A stretch of 64,000 nucleotides of DNA. Origin: Actinosynnema pretiosum (GTDB taxonomy: Bacteria; Actinomycetota; Actinomycetes; Mycobacteriales; Pseudonocardiaceae). This document shows, in pieces, positions 25,816-34,555 of this stretch. The notes under the pieces were generated by a model that did no database searches, had not been told where the DNA came from, and worked only from the letters and a program-made list of their open reading frames with translations. Within the stretch, counting starts at the first letter, position 1. Each line of letters opens with the position of its first letter. The DNA is taken from NCBI RefSeq assembly GCF_024171695.1, contig NZ_JAMTCF010000016.1, positions 1 to 64,000 on the forward strand, given 5' to 3'. Made by a program: the position numbers and the translations under genes.

Positions 25816-26592
25816 TCAGACGGTCGGAATGGTGCCACCGTCGACCACGAACTCCGCGCCCACCACCGATCCCGCGCGGTCCGAGGCGAGGAAGCCGATC
25901 ACCTCGGCCACCTCCTCCGGTTCGGCGGGCCTGCCGAGCGGCACGCCGCCGAGCACCTGCGCCAGCTCGGCGATCGCCGCCTCGCGGGTGAGCCCGCCCT
26001 CGCGCTCCCGGCGGGCCAGCAGCGCCTCGGACCCGTCCGTGCGGATCCACCCCGGCGCGACCGAGTTCACCCTGACCCCGCTCGGCGCGACCTCGTTCGC
26101 CAGGCCCTTGCTGTACGTGGCGAGCGCGGCCTTGGCCGAGGCGTAGGCCAGCGTCGACCCGTGCAGCGGCAACCGGCGCTGGATCGACGTGACGTGCACG
26201 ACCGACCCCGACCCGCGCGCCACCATGCCGGGCAGCAGCGCCCGGTCCAGCCGCACCGCCGCCAGCAGGTTCAGCGCCAGCTCCTCGTCCCACAACCCGT
26301 CGTCGATCACCGCGTACCCGCCCGACGGCGTCCGCGACCCGCCCACGACGTGCACCAGGACGTCCGGCACGCCGATCGCGGCCACCGCCCCGGCCGCCGC
26401 CGCGACGCCCTCCGGCGTGCCGAGGTCGGCGCGCACCGCGAGCGGCCCGTCGCCTGCGGGCGCGCGGGCGATGGTCACCACGCGCGCCCCCTCGTCGGCG
26501 AGCCGCCGCGCCACGGCCGCCCCCGTCCCCCTGCTGCCACCGGCCACGACGGCCAACCGCCCCACCAGGTCACCCCTGCCCGTTTCGCTCAT
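25816..26592 (-). CDS. SDR-family oxidoreductase under MerR control
   Basis: A 258-residue SDR. Cofactor loop VVAGGSRGTGAAVARRL, an Arg after beta-2 (VVTIARAP) hinting at NADPH, catalytic Ser in VVHVTSIQRR, then YASAKAAL with Tyr and Lys. The usual NNAG region reads HVVGGSRTP, an acceptable variant. It is first in a two-gene operon with a GyrI-type MerR regulator and begins about 8 bases after a MerR-type -10, so the transcript is nearly leaderless. Substrate unknown. Confidence 0.85.
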   Translation of the reverse strand: MSETGRGDLVGRLAVVAGGSRGTGAAVARRLADEGARVVTIARAPAGDGPLAVRADLGTPEGVAAAAGAVAAIGVPDVLVHVVGGSRTPSGGYAVIDDGLWDEELALNLLAAVRLDRALLPGMVARGSGSVVHVTSIQRRLPLHGSTLAYASAKAALATYSKGLANEVAPSGVRVNSVAPGWIRTDGSEALLARREREGGLTREAAIAELAQVLGGVPLGRPAEPEEVAEVIGFLASDRAGSVVGAEFVVDGGTIPTV

Positions 26593-26599
26593 GCCGGGA

Positions 26600-26630
26600 A
26601 CGGTGGAGCCTCCCCCAGGGGGAGGGTCAA
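26600..26630 (-). promoter_or_regulatory. MerR-type promoter and 17-bp palindromic operator
   Basis: On the minus strand a -35 TTGACC (26630-26625) is followed by a 19-base spacer and CACCGT (26605-26600). The spacer contains CCTCCCCC-T-GGGGGAGG (26625-26609), a perfect dyad. This is textbook MerR promoter geometry and the MerR gene is second in the operon it would drive. The -10 match is weak, as usual for activator-dependent promoters. Confidence 0.75.
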
Positions 26631-26635
26631 GCCGC

Positions 26636-28129
26636 TCAGCCGGTCACGGCGGTGCGCGACCACTGCTGGTTCGCGCCGCCGTTGCACGGGTACTGCTTGA
26701 GCACCGCACCGTCCGAAGTGGACGACGACGGAACGTCCACGCACTTGCCGCTGTGCCTGGCCTTCAGCTGGAAGTAGCTCCCCGACGCGACCATCTGGAA
26801 CTCCTGGTTGGTCCCGGTCCCGCAGGTGTACTGCACCAGCTCCGCCCCGTCCGCCGTCGACGCGCTCACCACGTCCAGGCACCGCCCGCTGTGCCTGCTG
26901 ATGATCCGCCAGTGGCCCCCGCCCGCGTCCTGGAACTGCCACTGCTGCCAGGGGTTCCCGCCGTACGCGTACTGCCCGACCCGCGCCCCGTTGTCGGTGT
27001 TCGGCTGCTGCACGTCCATGGACTTGCCGCTGTGCCGCGCGTCGACCCGGTAGTAGCTGGTCGGCGGAGCGGACCCGTCGCCCCACGCGTACCGCAGCCG
27101 GTCCGCGCCGGAAGCGTTGCGGACGCTCAGGTTCAGGTCGGTCCCGCTGCCGCTGAGCGCGTACAGCGAGTACGAGTCGTACCCGAGGTTCCCGGTCGGC
27201 TTGCCGCCCAGCGCGGGCCAGTACGTGCCGCCCATCCCGTTGTCCCGCATCACCTGCGCCATCGCGCGGATGTGGCGCACGAAGTTGTCCGTGCTGCCCG
27301 CGTTGCCGTAGTCCAGCCCGGTGGACATCGGCGCGCCGAACTCGGTGGCGACCGCGCGCGAGGCGCAGTTCCCCAGGCGGGTCTGGATGTGCCCCCGGAA
27401 GGCGTCGTAGGTCATCGCCTCGTAGAAGAACGCGTAGTGGTGGAAGGACAGCAGCGTGGAGCCGAACCTGCTGTCGTCGCACACGTCCCGCAGGTCCTGG
27501 CTGTACCCGGTGCCGCCGATCAGCACCCGGCCGGGCGGGGCGGCGGAGTGGGTGGCGAGCCAGCCCGCCGCGACGTCGCGCCACTGCGCCGAGGTGTAGC
27601 CGTGCGGCTCGTTCATCGGCTCGAAGTACACGCCGCCGTTCGACGAGTACGCGCCGACCACGGTGGCCCACATGCTGTTCCACGCCGAGGTGTTCGTGAT
27701 CCGCCCGCCGGAGGCCGCGCCGTCCTCCCAGTAGGCGAGGATCACCTTGAACCCGCGCGCGGTGGCCGCGTCGACGGCGCCCCGGTAGGCGTTCCACCAG
27801 GTCGTGTCGGCCACGGTGTGGGTGTTCACCGGGAGCCGCACGGTGTTGACGCCCAGCGTGCCCGCCAGGTCGTCGTACAGGGCGTTCGCCTTGGCGCGCA
27901 CGGTCGCGTTGCTGTCGGACCGGCTGAGCCCCTGCGGGACGAGCGCGGTGGTGCTGAAGTTGTCGCCCAGCACGGCCCAGTTCACGCCCCGGAACTGGTT
28001 GGTCGCGGCGCGGGCCTCGGGCGCTGGCGCGGCCAGGCAGGCCAGCGCGGTGAGCGCGGCCACCACCAGCGCGAGCGGTCTGGGTGCTGCCGTGGGGGAC
28101 CCGGAAACCTGATCGGCACGTCGATCCAC
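26636..28129 (-). CDS. Secreted GH5 glycoside hydrolase with CBM13 (ricin-B) domain
   Basis: About 497 residues. The GTG at 28129 is chosen because GAGGAGG lies 6 bases upstream. A Sec signal peptide (LALVVAALTALACLAAPAPE) is followed by a GH5 barrel (45-335): acid/base E174 in YFEPMNEPHG and nucleophile E263 in VATEFGAPM, with the conserved HHYAFF. The last 155 residues are a ricin-B/CBM13 trefoil with three repeats (YYRVDARHSGKSMDV, HWRIISRHSGRCLDV, YFQLKARHSGKCVDV). Such enzymes cut beta-1,4 glycans (cellulose, mannan or similar) outside the cell; the exact substrate is not clear. Confidence 0.88.
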   Translation of the reverse strand: MDRRADQVSGSPTAAPRPLALVVAALTALACLAAPAPEARAATNQFRGVNWAVLGDNFSTTALVPQGLSRSDSNATVRAKANALYDDLAGTLGVNTVRLPVNTHTVADTTWWNAYRGAVDAATARGFKVILAYWEDGAASGGRITNTSAWNSMWATVVGAYSSNGGVYFEPMNEPHGYTSAQWRDVAAGWLATHSAAPPGRVLIGGTGYSQDLRDVCDDSRFGSTLLSFHHYAFFYEAMTYDAFRGHIQTRLGNCASRAVATEFGAPMSTGLDYGNAGSTDNFVRHIRAMAQVMRDNGMGGTYWPALGGKPTGNLGYDSYSLYALSGSGTDLNLSVRNASGADRLRYAWGDGSAPPTSYYRVDARHSGKSMDVQQPNTDNGARVGQYAYGGNPWQQWQFQDAGGGHWRIISRHSGRCLDVVSASTADGAELVQYTCGTGTNQEFQMVASGSYFQLKARHSGKCVDVPSSSTSDGAVLKQYPCNGGANQQWSRTAVTG

Positions 28130-28256
28130 GCTTCGCCTCCTCGCGAGCAGGACTCGTGGCGCCACCGGGCGCGGTCCGGGAGCTGCGCCGGGAGCGTTCC
28201 CGGCCGACCGTAGCGCAGGGTTTTCGAGGCTGACAAGGACCGGTGCGGGCGCCCGC

Positions 28257-28835
28257 TCAGCCCCGCCCCGGCAGCAGCGCCTCCAGAATCCGTCCGAGGT
28301 CCGCGTCCCCCGGCGGCGCGCCGTGGGCCTGCTCCCACATCACCACCCCGTGGAACACCAAGTGCGCGATCACCCCCGCGTCCCCCACCGGCTCGCCCCG
28401 CTCACCCGCGCTCGCCAGCGCCCGGTGGAACGCCCCCAGCGTGCGCGCGTTCGCCGCCCGCACCAGCTCGTCCAGCTCCGGCGCCCCGGTCGCCGCCGCC
28501 GCGATCAGCGCCCGCCCCTCGGGGCGGGCCGCGTTGTCCCGGATCGCGGTCATCAGCGCCAGCAGGTCGCCGCGCAGCGACCCGGTGCCCGGATCGGCGT
28601 CGTAGCGCGCCAGCAGCGGTTCCACCACGTCCGCCAGCAGCGCGGCCTTCGTCGGCCACCGCCGGTAGAGGGTCGTGCGGTTCACGCCCGCCGCCCTGGC
28701 CACGCCGTCCATGGTGACGCCGGTGAAACCAGCCCTGGCCAGCTCGGCCAGGGTCGCGGCGCGCACCGCCTCCACCACCTGGCGGCTGCGCGGCCCGTGC
28801 TGCACACCCCTGGTGCGCCTGCTCGGCTCGGTCAC
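28257..28835 (-). CDS. TetR-family regulator
   Basis: A 192-residue TetR repressor. HTH: VVEAVRAATLAELARAGFTG, VTMDGVARAAGVNRTTLYRR, WPTKAALLADVV. The C-terminal domain is of the TetR_C type. It is divergent from an SDR gene; the 97-base gap has a near-perfect 17-bp dyad that is a good operator candidate. The SDR gene is therefore the likely regulated partner. Confidence 0.88.
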   Translation of the reverse strand: MTEPSRRTRGVQHGPRSRQVVEAVRAATLAELARAGFTGVTMDGVARAAGVNRTTLYRRWPTKAALLADVVEPLLARYDADPGTGSLRGDLLALMTAIRDNAARPEGRALIAAAATGAPELDELVRAANARTLGAFHRALASAGERGEPVGDAGVIAHLVFHGVVMWEQAHGAPPGDADLGRILEALLPGRG

Positions 28836-28861
28836 CGGCAGAGCCTAGCCGCCCGGCAAAT

Positions 28862-28878
28862 GGCACCACAGTGTTGCC
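28862..28878. promoter_or_regulatory. Probable TetR operator
   Basis: GGCACCACAGTGTTGCC is an imperfect 17-bp palindrome of form GGCAnCACnGTGnTGCC. It lies in the gap between the divergent TetR and SDR genes, near the TetR start. Assigning it to this TetR is inference from position. Confidence 0.55.
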
Positions 28879-28932
28879 TTTTGCTGACCGCAGCGGTTAC
28901 CGTCCCCGGACCCACCGAGAGGAACCCCCCCC

Positions 28933-29733
28933 ATGACCACCGCCGACGTGTCCGCCCGACCGCTGGCCGACCTGATCTCCCTCGCCGGGCGCCGCGCCGT
29001 CGTCACCGGCGGCGGGCGCGGGCTCGGCAAGGCCATCGCCCTGCGCCTGGCCGAGGCGGGCGCCGACCTGGTGATCGGCGACGTCGACGCCGACCTCGCC
29101 ACCACCGCCGCCGAGGACGTCGCCCGCCTGCACGGGGTGCGCGCCCTCGGCTGCGCCATGGACGTCACCGACAGCGCCTCGGTCGCCGCCGCCGCCGACC
29201 GCGCGGTCGACGAGCTGGGCGGCCTGGAGGTCTGGGTCAACAACGCGGGCGTCTTCCCCGCCGAACCCGTGCTGGACATGAGCGACGAGACCTGGGACCG
29301 GGTCTTCGCGGTGAACGCGCGCGGCTCCTTCGTCGGCGCCCGCGAGGCCGCCCGGCGGATGACGGCGGGCGGCGCGATCGTGAACATCGTGTCCACGGCG
29401 GGCTTCCGCGGCAGCGCGCCGGGCCTGGCCGCCTACGTCGGCTCCAAGCACGCCGTCCGCGGCCTGACCCGCGAACTGGCCCTGGAACTGGCCCCGCTGG
29501 GCATCCGCGTGCTCGGCGTCGCCCCCAGCCACGTCCCCACCGAGGGCAACCTCGCAGCCGCCGCCGCACCCCACCCCGCCGACCAGCCCCCGACCCCGCT
29601 CATGCTCAACGGCCCGATCGGCCGCCCCGGCGTGCCGGACGACATCGCCCGCGTGGCCCTGTTCTGCGCCTCGGACCTGGCCGCCTTCATGACCGGCAGC
29701 ACCCTGCTCGAGGACGGCGGCAGCACCGCCTGA
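28933..29733 (+). CDS. SDR-family oxidoreductase
   Basis: A 266-residue SDR. TGGGRGLGKA cofactor loop, Asp after beta-2 (VIGDVDADL) favouring NAD, NNAG present (VWVNNAGVF), catalytic Ser in NIVSTAGFRG and YVGSKHAV with Tyr and Lys, C-terminal GSTLLEDGGSTA. GAGAGGA precedes the ATG. Divergent TetR gene and operator suggest induction by a substrate or xenobiotic. A terminator hairpin follows. Confidence 0.88.
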   Translation: MTTADVSARPLADLISLAGRRAVVTGGGRGLGKAIALRLAEAGADLVIGDVDADLATTAAEDVARLHGVRALGCAMDVTDSASVAAAADRAVDELGGLEVWVNNAGVFPAEPVLDMSDETWDRVFAVNARGSFVGAREAARRMTAGGAIVNIVSTAGFRGSAPGLAAYVGSKHAVRGLTRELALELAPLGIRVLGVAPSHVPTEGNLAAAAAPHPADQPPTPLMLNGPIGRPGVPDDIARVALFCASDLAAFMTGSTLLEDGGSTA

Positions 29734-29785
29734 CCCAAGCCCGCAGGCGCAGCCGGTCCGCGCCTGGGGAAGTCCGCTGTGGACG

Positions 29786-29814
29786 GTTGGGGCGCCCTCG
29801 CGGGCGCGCCCAAC
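29786..29814. terminator. Hairpin terminator after SDR gene
   Basis: GTTGGGGCGCCC (29786-29797) pairs with GGGCGCGCCCAAC (29802-29814) apart from a single bulged G; loop TCGC. It lies 52 bases after the SDR stop and before the ECF transporter operon. Confidence 0.7.
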
Positions 29815-30010
29815 CCGCCAGCACACCCCACCCCGCGCCCGCCGTCAACACCACCTCCCCGACCTCCGCACCACCCCCACTTCGGCCCCACCTCGCGCCA
29901 CCGCCCGGCGCCGTCCGCGCTGCTAGCTTCCGAAGTCGCCGCAGAACTCCACGATCCCCTTGTCCACCAAGGGAAATCGCCGAGAAGGTCGCGCGTCCGA
30001 GGAGGCTCCC

Positions 30011-30820
30011 ATGCCCGACACCCCCACCCCGGAACCCCCGCCGGACCGCTTTCCCCCGTGGGCGCGCACCACCACCGGTGGCCTCGTCGTCGTCGCCACC
30101 TACTTCGTCCTCATCGCCACCAAACCGACCTCCCCGCACGGCGTCGGCGGCTCCTTCGCGCTCCTCGCGCTGCTCGGCTACCTCACCGGCGCCGCCCTGA
30201 TCATCAGCGGCGCCATGGCCCGGCTGTCCACCTCGGCCATCACGCTCTTCCCCGTCGCCATCGCCATCAACATCGTCGTCGGCCAGCTCGTCCGCATCAT
30301 CGGCCTGCCCCTCTACCTGGACTCCATCGGCACCGTCCTCGTCGGGGTCCTCGCGGGCCCCGCCGCAGGTGCGGCGACCGGCGCGCTGGCCGCGGTGACC
30401 GTCGGCATGACCATCAACCCCGGCCAGCTCCCGTACGCCGTCACCGCCGCCGCGATCGGCTTCCTCACCGGCCTCTTCGCCAGGCTCGGCTTCTTCCGCC
30501 GCCCCACCACGACCGTCCTCGCGGGCGTCTTGGTCGGCGTGTTCGCAGGCGTCGTCTCCGCGCCGATCACCGCGTTCGTGTTCGGCAACGCGGGCAGCGG
30601 CATCGGCCACTCCGTGCTGATCGCGACCCTCCAGGCCTACGGCAACAGCATGCTCGCCGCCGCCAGCATCCAGGGCCTCATCGCCGACCCGCTGGACAAG
30701 GCCATCAGCTGCCTGGTCGCCTGGAGCGTGCTGTCCGGCCTGCCCGCGCGCCTGGCGCAGCGCTACCCGTTCGTCCGGCGCCACGCGGTCTTCACCCGGC
30801 GCGAGGCGGCGATCCGGTGA
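30011..30820 (+). CDS. ECF transporter S component (substrate binding)
   Basis: A 269-residue integral membrane protein with about six helices (GGLVVVATYFVLIAT, ALLALLGYLTGAALIISGA, IGTVLVGVLAGPAAGAATGA, TTVLAGVLVGVFAGVV). The pattern LYLDSIGTVLVG is typical of energy-coupling-factor S components. Met at 30011 has GGAGG upstream, so an upstream in-frame ATG (29960) is not used here. It is followed by T, A and A' genes, each overlapping by GTGA, making a dedicated complete transporter. The vitamin or metabolite carried cannot be told; I see no recognisable riboswitch upstream. Confidence 0.82.
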   Translation: MPDTPTPEPPPDRFPPWARTTTGGLVVVATYFVLIATKPTSPHGVGGSFALLALLGYLTGAALIISGAMARLSTSAITLFPVAIAINIVVGQLVRIIGLPLYLDSIGTVLVGVLAGPAAGAATGALAAVTVGMTINPGQLPYAVTAAAIGFLTGLFARLGFFRRPTTTVLAGVLVGVFAGVVSAPITAFVFGNAGSGIGHSVLIATLQAYGNSMLAAASIQGLIADPLDKAISCLVAWSVLSGLPARLAQRYPFVRRHAVFTRREAAIR

Positions 30821-31563
30821 ACTCGTGGACCCGCCTCAACCCGCTGACCCGCCTCGCCGCCGCGCTGACCACCGTCGTGGTCGCCTTCTGCCTGCCGCTC
30901 CCGTGGTGGCCGCCGCTCCTGCTGCTCGTCCTGCTCCCGGTCGCGGCACTGGCCGGGGTGATCGGGCGCTTCCTGCGGCTGCTGGTGGTGCTCGTCGGCC
31001 CGCTCGCCGTGCTGGTCTTCCTCCTGCAGGGCATGTTCTACCCGGACGGCGTCACCGTCCTGCTGAGCTGGGGGCCCGTCTCGGTCACCGAGGAGGGGCT
31101 CGAGTTCGCGACGCTCACCGCGGGCCGGGTGCTCGTGCTGGTCGGGGCGACCCTGCTGCTGGCGCTCACCACCCACCCCGGTGCGCTGATGGGCGCGCTG
31201 GTGCAGCGCGGCCTGTCGCCCAAGACCAGCTACGTCATCTCCGCGACCCTGCAGATCGTGCCCGCGTTCCGGGCGCGCGCCCAGGGCGTGCTGCGCGCGC
31301 AGCAGGCGCGCGGCCTGGACACCGGCACCCTGCGCAAGCGCGCGGGCGCGGTCCTGCCGCTGGCCGGGCCGCTGCTGCTGGGCGCGCTCGCCGACCTGGA
31401 CGAGCGCGCCGTCGCCATGGAGGCGCGAGCGTTCGGCTCGAACCGCAGGCCCACCGCGCTCATCGTCGTGCCGGACTCGCGGGCCCAGCGGCTCGCGCGC
31501 CTCGCGCTCGGCGCGGTCGCTGTGACCGCGCTCGTCGTCAACGTCCTGGGGGTGCTGCGGTGA
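30817..31563 (+). CDS. ECF transporter T component
   Basis: A 248-residue membrane protein (CbiQ/EcfT family). Hydrophobic segments at both ends flank a long cytoplasmic coupling region. EcfT coupling helices usually carry two A-R-G-like motifs; here QQARGLDTG and EARAFGSNRR match. It couples the S component to the two ATPases. GTG start overlaps the S gene stop by GTGA. Confidence 0.88.
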   Translation: MNSWTRLNPLTRLAAALTTVVVAFCLPLPWWPPLLLLVLLPVAALAGVIGRFLRLLVVLVGPLAVLVFLLQGMFYPDGVTVLLSWGPVSVTEEGLEFATLTAGRVLVLVGATLLLALTTHPGALMGALVQRGLSPKTSYVISATLQIVPAFRARAQGVLRAQQARGLDTGTLRKRAGAVLPLAGPLLLGALADLDERAVAMEARAFGSNRRPTALIVVPDSRAQRLARLALGAVAVTALVVNVLGVLR

Positions 31564-32408
31564 TCGAGCTTGAGAACGTCACGTTCACCTATCCGACCGC
31601 GCACGTGCCCGCGCTGACCGGGCTGTCCCTGTCGGTGCCCGATGGCCAGGTGTGCGGGGTCGTCGGCGCGAACGGCTCGGGCAAGTCCACCCTGGCCTGC
31701 CTGGTCGCCGGAGTGGCGCCCGCCATCACCGGCGGTGAGCTGACCGGTGCGGTCCGCGTCGCGCGTCGCGCCTCCGCAGGCGCCGCCGAGGTCGGCCTGG
31801 TGACGCAGAACCCGTTCAGCCAGCTGTCCGGCGCGAAGTTCACCGTCCTGGAGGAACTGGCCTTCGGCCTGGAGAACCTGGGCGTCCCGCGCCCGGAGAT
31901 GGTCGACCGCGTCGACCGCGTCGTGGACCTGCTCCGCCTGGGGGCGCTCACCGACCGCCCGCCGTTCGAGCTGTCCGGCGGGCAACGGCAGATGGTCGTC
32001 ATCGGCTCGGTCCTGGTGATGCGGCCTGAGGTCCTGGTGCTGGACGAGCCGACCTCCCAGCTCGACCCGGACGGCGTCGCCCTGGTCTTCGACGCGCTGC
32101 GCGCGCTGGGGCAGGAGGGCGTCACCACCCTGCTCGTCGAGCACAGGGTCGAGCAGCTGGCCGAGCTGGCCGACCGGGTCGTCGTGCTGGGCGGCGGCGC
32201 GATCGCCCTGGACGGCCCGCCCACCGAGGTCCTGGCCCACCCCGGCCTGGCCGCGCTCGGCGTCACCGGCACCCGCTACACCGACGCCGCCCTGCTCGCC
32301 GCCGAGCGGTCGCTGTGGCCAGTGGCGACCCCGCCCCCCGTCCTGCTGCCCGACGCCGCGCTGGGCTTCGCGCGCGCGCTCACCCCGACCGCACGGGAGC
32401 TGCCGTGA
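31560..32408 (+). CDS. ECF transporter ATPase A1
   Basis: A 282-residue ABC ATPase. Walker A GANGSGKST, Q-loop LVTQNPFSQL, canonical signature ELSGGQRQMVVIG, Walker B VLVLDEPTSQLD, H-loop LLVEHRVEQL. The C-terminal 60 residues extend beyond the core. Overlaps T (GTGA) and A2 (GTGA). It should pair with A2 to form the nucleotide-binding dimer of the importer. Confidence 0.9.
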   Translation: MIELENVTFTYPTAHVPALTGLSLSVPDGQVCGVVGANGSGKSTLACLVAGVAPAITGGELTGAVRVARRASAGAAEVGLVTQNPFSQLSGAKFTVLEELAFGLENLGVPRPEMVDRVDRVVDLLRLGALTDRPPFELSGGQRQMVVIGSVLVMRPEVLVLDEPTSQLDPDGVALVFDALRALGQEGVTTLLVEHRVEQLAELADRVVVLGGGAIALDGPPTEVLAHPGLAALGVTGTRYTDAALLAAERSLWPVATPPPVLLPDAALGFARALTPTARELP

Positions 32409-33196
32409 CCATCCTGATCGAGGACGTCGTCTTCCGCTACGGCGCCGGGACCACCGCGCTGGACCGCGTCTCGCTGTCGATCGCCCCCGGAGAGAAGGTC
32501 GCGCTCGTCGGCCCCAACGGCGCGGGCAAGTCCACCCTCGCCAGGCACCTCAACGGGATGCTCCGCCCGACCTCGGGCCGGGTCCTCGTCAACGGCCTCG
32601 ACACCTCCGAGCACCCGATCTCCAGGATGGCCGCCGAGGTCGGCTTCGTCTTCCAGAACCCGGACGACCAGCTGCACGCCCGCACCATCGGCGTGGAGGT
32701 CCACTTCGGACCGAAGAACCTCGGCTTCCCGCCGGAGCGCGCCCAGGTCCTGGTCGAGCGGGCGCTGGCCGCCACCGGACTGGAAGGCCAGGCTGACGTC
32801 CACCCGCACCACCTCTCGCCCGCCCGCCGCAAGCTCGTCGCGATCGCCTCGGTGCTGGCCATGGACACCCCGGTCGTGGTGCTCGACGAACCCACCGCAG
32901 GCCAGGACCGCACCGCGCTGGACGCGCTCGGAGACCTGGTCGACGCACTGGCCGCCGGGGGGCGGACCGTCCTCGCGATCACCCACGACCTGGACTTCTG
33001 CGTCGAGCGCTTCGACCGGGTGCTGCTGCTGGAGAGCGGGAGGATCACCATGGACGGCCCGCCGCTGATGGTGTTCGCCAGGCAGGGCGGCAGGGCCCCG
33101 CAGCTGCTCAGGCTGAGCCGGGAGCTGGGCTGGTCGACCGGCGCCGCGACGGCGGCGGAGTTCGTCGACCTGCTGGGCGAGCGCGCCGGGAGCTGA
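32405..33196 (+). CDS. ECF transporter ATPase A2 with degenerate signature
   Basis: A 263-residue ABC ATPase. Walker A GPNGAGKST, Q-loop FVFQNPDDQLH, Walker B VVVLDEPTAGQD and H-loop AITHDLDFC are normal. The ABC signature, however, reads HHLSPARRKLVAIA rather than LSGGQ. One of the two composite ATP sites would therefore be atypical, as in some asymmetric ABC transporters. Last gene of the operon; a hairpin follows. Confidence 0.88.
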   Translation: MTILIEDVVFRYGAGTTALDRVSLSIAPGEKVALVGPNGAGKSTLARHLNGMLRPTSGRVLVNGLDTSEHPISRMAAEVGFVFQNPDDQLHARTIGVEVHFGPKNLGFPPERAQVLVERALAATGLEGQADVHPHHLSPARRKLVAIASVLAMDTPVVVLDEPTAGQDRTALDALGDLVDALAAGGRTVLAITHDLDFCVERFDRVLLLESGRITMDGPPLMVFARQGGRAPQLLRLSRELGWSTGAATAAEFVDLLGERAGS

Positions 33197-33206
33197 CGGG
33201 CGTGCC

Positions 33207-33232
33207 GCCGGGCCGGGCTCGACCCGCCCGGC
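33207..33232. terminator. Bidirectional hairpin, ECF operon and pyrimidine cluster
   Basis: GCCGGGCCGGG (33207-33217) pairs with CCCGCCCGGC (33223-33232) with one bulged C, loop CTCGA. It fills the gap between convergent stops at 33196 and 33234. Confidence 0.7.
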
Positions 33233-33233
33233 G

Positions 33234-34478
33234 TCACCCCTGCGCGACCGCGCCCTCGTCCCGCGCGCGCTGCGCCGACGCGGGCACCACCCGCTCCAGC
33301 CGCAGCATCGCCAGCAGCGCCAGCGCGTTCACCACCGCCAGCGCCAGCCACGGCAACCAGTGCCGCACCTCGAACAGCGAGGTGAAGAACGCGGGCCCCA
33401 CGATCCCGGCCACCGTGAACGAGTACTGGAACGACGCCAGGTAGCGCCCCCGCGCGGACGGCGGGGCCAGCGCGGTGGCCAGCGCCATCGACACCGGCGC
33501 GTGGATGAGCTCCGCCGCAGTGAACAGCGCCGTCGCCACCAGCAGCACCGGGAGCACCCACACCAGGCTGCCCGGCCCGAGCGCCGCGAACAGCAGGCAC
33601 CACACCGCCCACAGCCCGGCGGCGGCCACGATCACCCTGGTGCGCCGGAACGGGGCCAGCCGCTTCACCACGGGGGCCGCCAGCAGCGACAGCGCCACCG
33701 TGTTGCCCACCAGCACCACCGGGGCCAGCCACGCGGGCGCGCGCAGCGCGTCCACCACGAAGATCGGCAGACCGAGCGCCAGCATCATGCTGGTGGTCGC
33801 GAACACCGCGTTGATCCCGGTGAACGACAGGAACGGCCGGTCGCGCAGCATCGCCCGGTACCCGCCGTCACCAGCGTCGGAGGCCCCGTGCGCTCGCCTC
33901 GGCGCGCGCACGAACGCGCCGATCGCCAGTCCCGCGAGCAGGAAGCACGCCGCCGAGCCGATCGCGACGCCCCGGTAGACGACGTCCTGGTCGGAGGTGA
34001 CCACGGCCGCCGTCACCAGCCCGCCGATGCCCAGCCCCGCCGTGCGGGCCATGTTGGCCCAGGCGAACCACTGGTCCTTGCTCATCGTCGAGTCGCTGCC
34101 GTCGGCGAAGTCCGCGATCGCGGTGAACACGCTCGACCAGAAGAACCGCACGCCCAGCGCCACCAGCCCGGAGCTGAGGAAGATCCCGACCGGGCCGTCC
34201 ACCCACGTGTAGGCCAGGTACCCCAGGCCCTGCGCGAACTGCGCGCCCACCACCAGCGGCAGGGGCCCGACCCGGTCGGCCAGCCAGCCGACCAGCACCG
34301 GGATCGGCAGGGTCAGCGCGTTCGCCAGGCTCACCAGCACCCCGATCAGGGTGAGCGGCACCTCGGTGAGCCTGGCGAAGAACAGCAGGGCCAGCGGCAT
34401 GAACATGCCGTTGCCCACCGAGTCGACCACCAGCGCCGGGATCAGCACGCCGCCGCCCCTGCTCCGCGTCAACGGCAT
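33234..34478 (-). CDS. MFS exporter of the pyrimidine cluster
   Basis: A 414-residue major facilitator with 12 probable helices (ALVVDSVGNGMFMPLALLFF, IGVLVSLANALTLPIPVLVG, then WLADRVGPLP as motif A). The ATG at 34478 follows GGGGAC; earlier in-frame starts exist. It is the last gene of the long minus-strand run. It resembles the MFS protein at 47934-49154 in the same segments (FADGS..DQWFAW, ARGRYLA.FQYSF), so the two flank the cluster as paralogues. Export of the product or self-resistance is the simplest role. Confidence 0.82.
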   Translation of the reverse strand: MPLTRSRGGGVLIPALVVDSVGNGMFMPLALLFFARLTEVPLTLIGVLVSLANALTLPIPVLVGWLADRVGPLPLVVGAQFAQGLGYLAYTWVDGPVGIFLSSGLVALGVRFFWSSVFTAIADFADGSDSTMSKDQWFAWANMARTAGLGIGGLVTAAVVTSDQDVVYRGVAIGSAACFLLAGLAIGAFVRAPRRAHGASDAGDGGYRAMLRDRPFLSFTGINAVFATTSMMLALGLPIFVVDALRAPAWLAPVVLVGNTVALSLLAAPVVKRLAPFRRTRVIVAAAGLWAVWCLLFAALGPGSLVWVLPVLLVATALFTAAELIHAPVSMALATALAPPSARGRYLASFQYSFTVAGIVGPAFFTSLFEVRHWLPWLALAVVNALALLAMLRLERVVPASAQRARDEGAVAQG

Positions 34479-34555
34479 GGGTCCCCAGTCCTCGACTTCC
34501 GCGGGTTCGTCACGTTGCGCCACGCGACATGACCGGTGCGTAGCGGTTGGTGACC

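Noticed and set aside
29734..30010. Possible riboswitch upstream of the ECF operon
   Set aside because: No cobalamin, TPP, FMN or purine consensus could be recognised; only the SDR terminator and a short CCCTTG/CAAGGG hairpin are visible.
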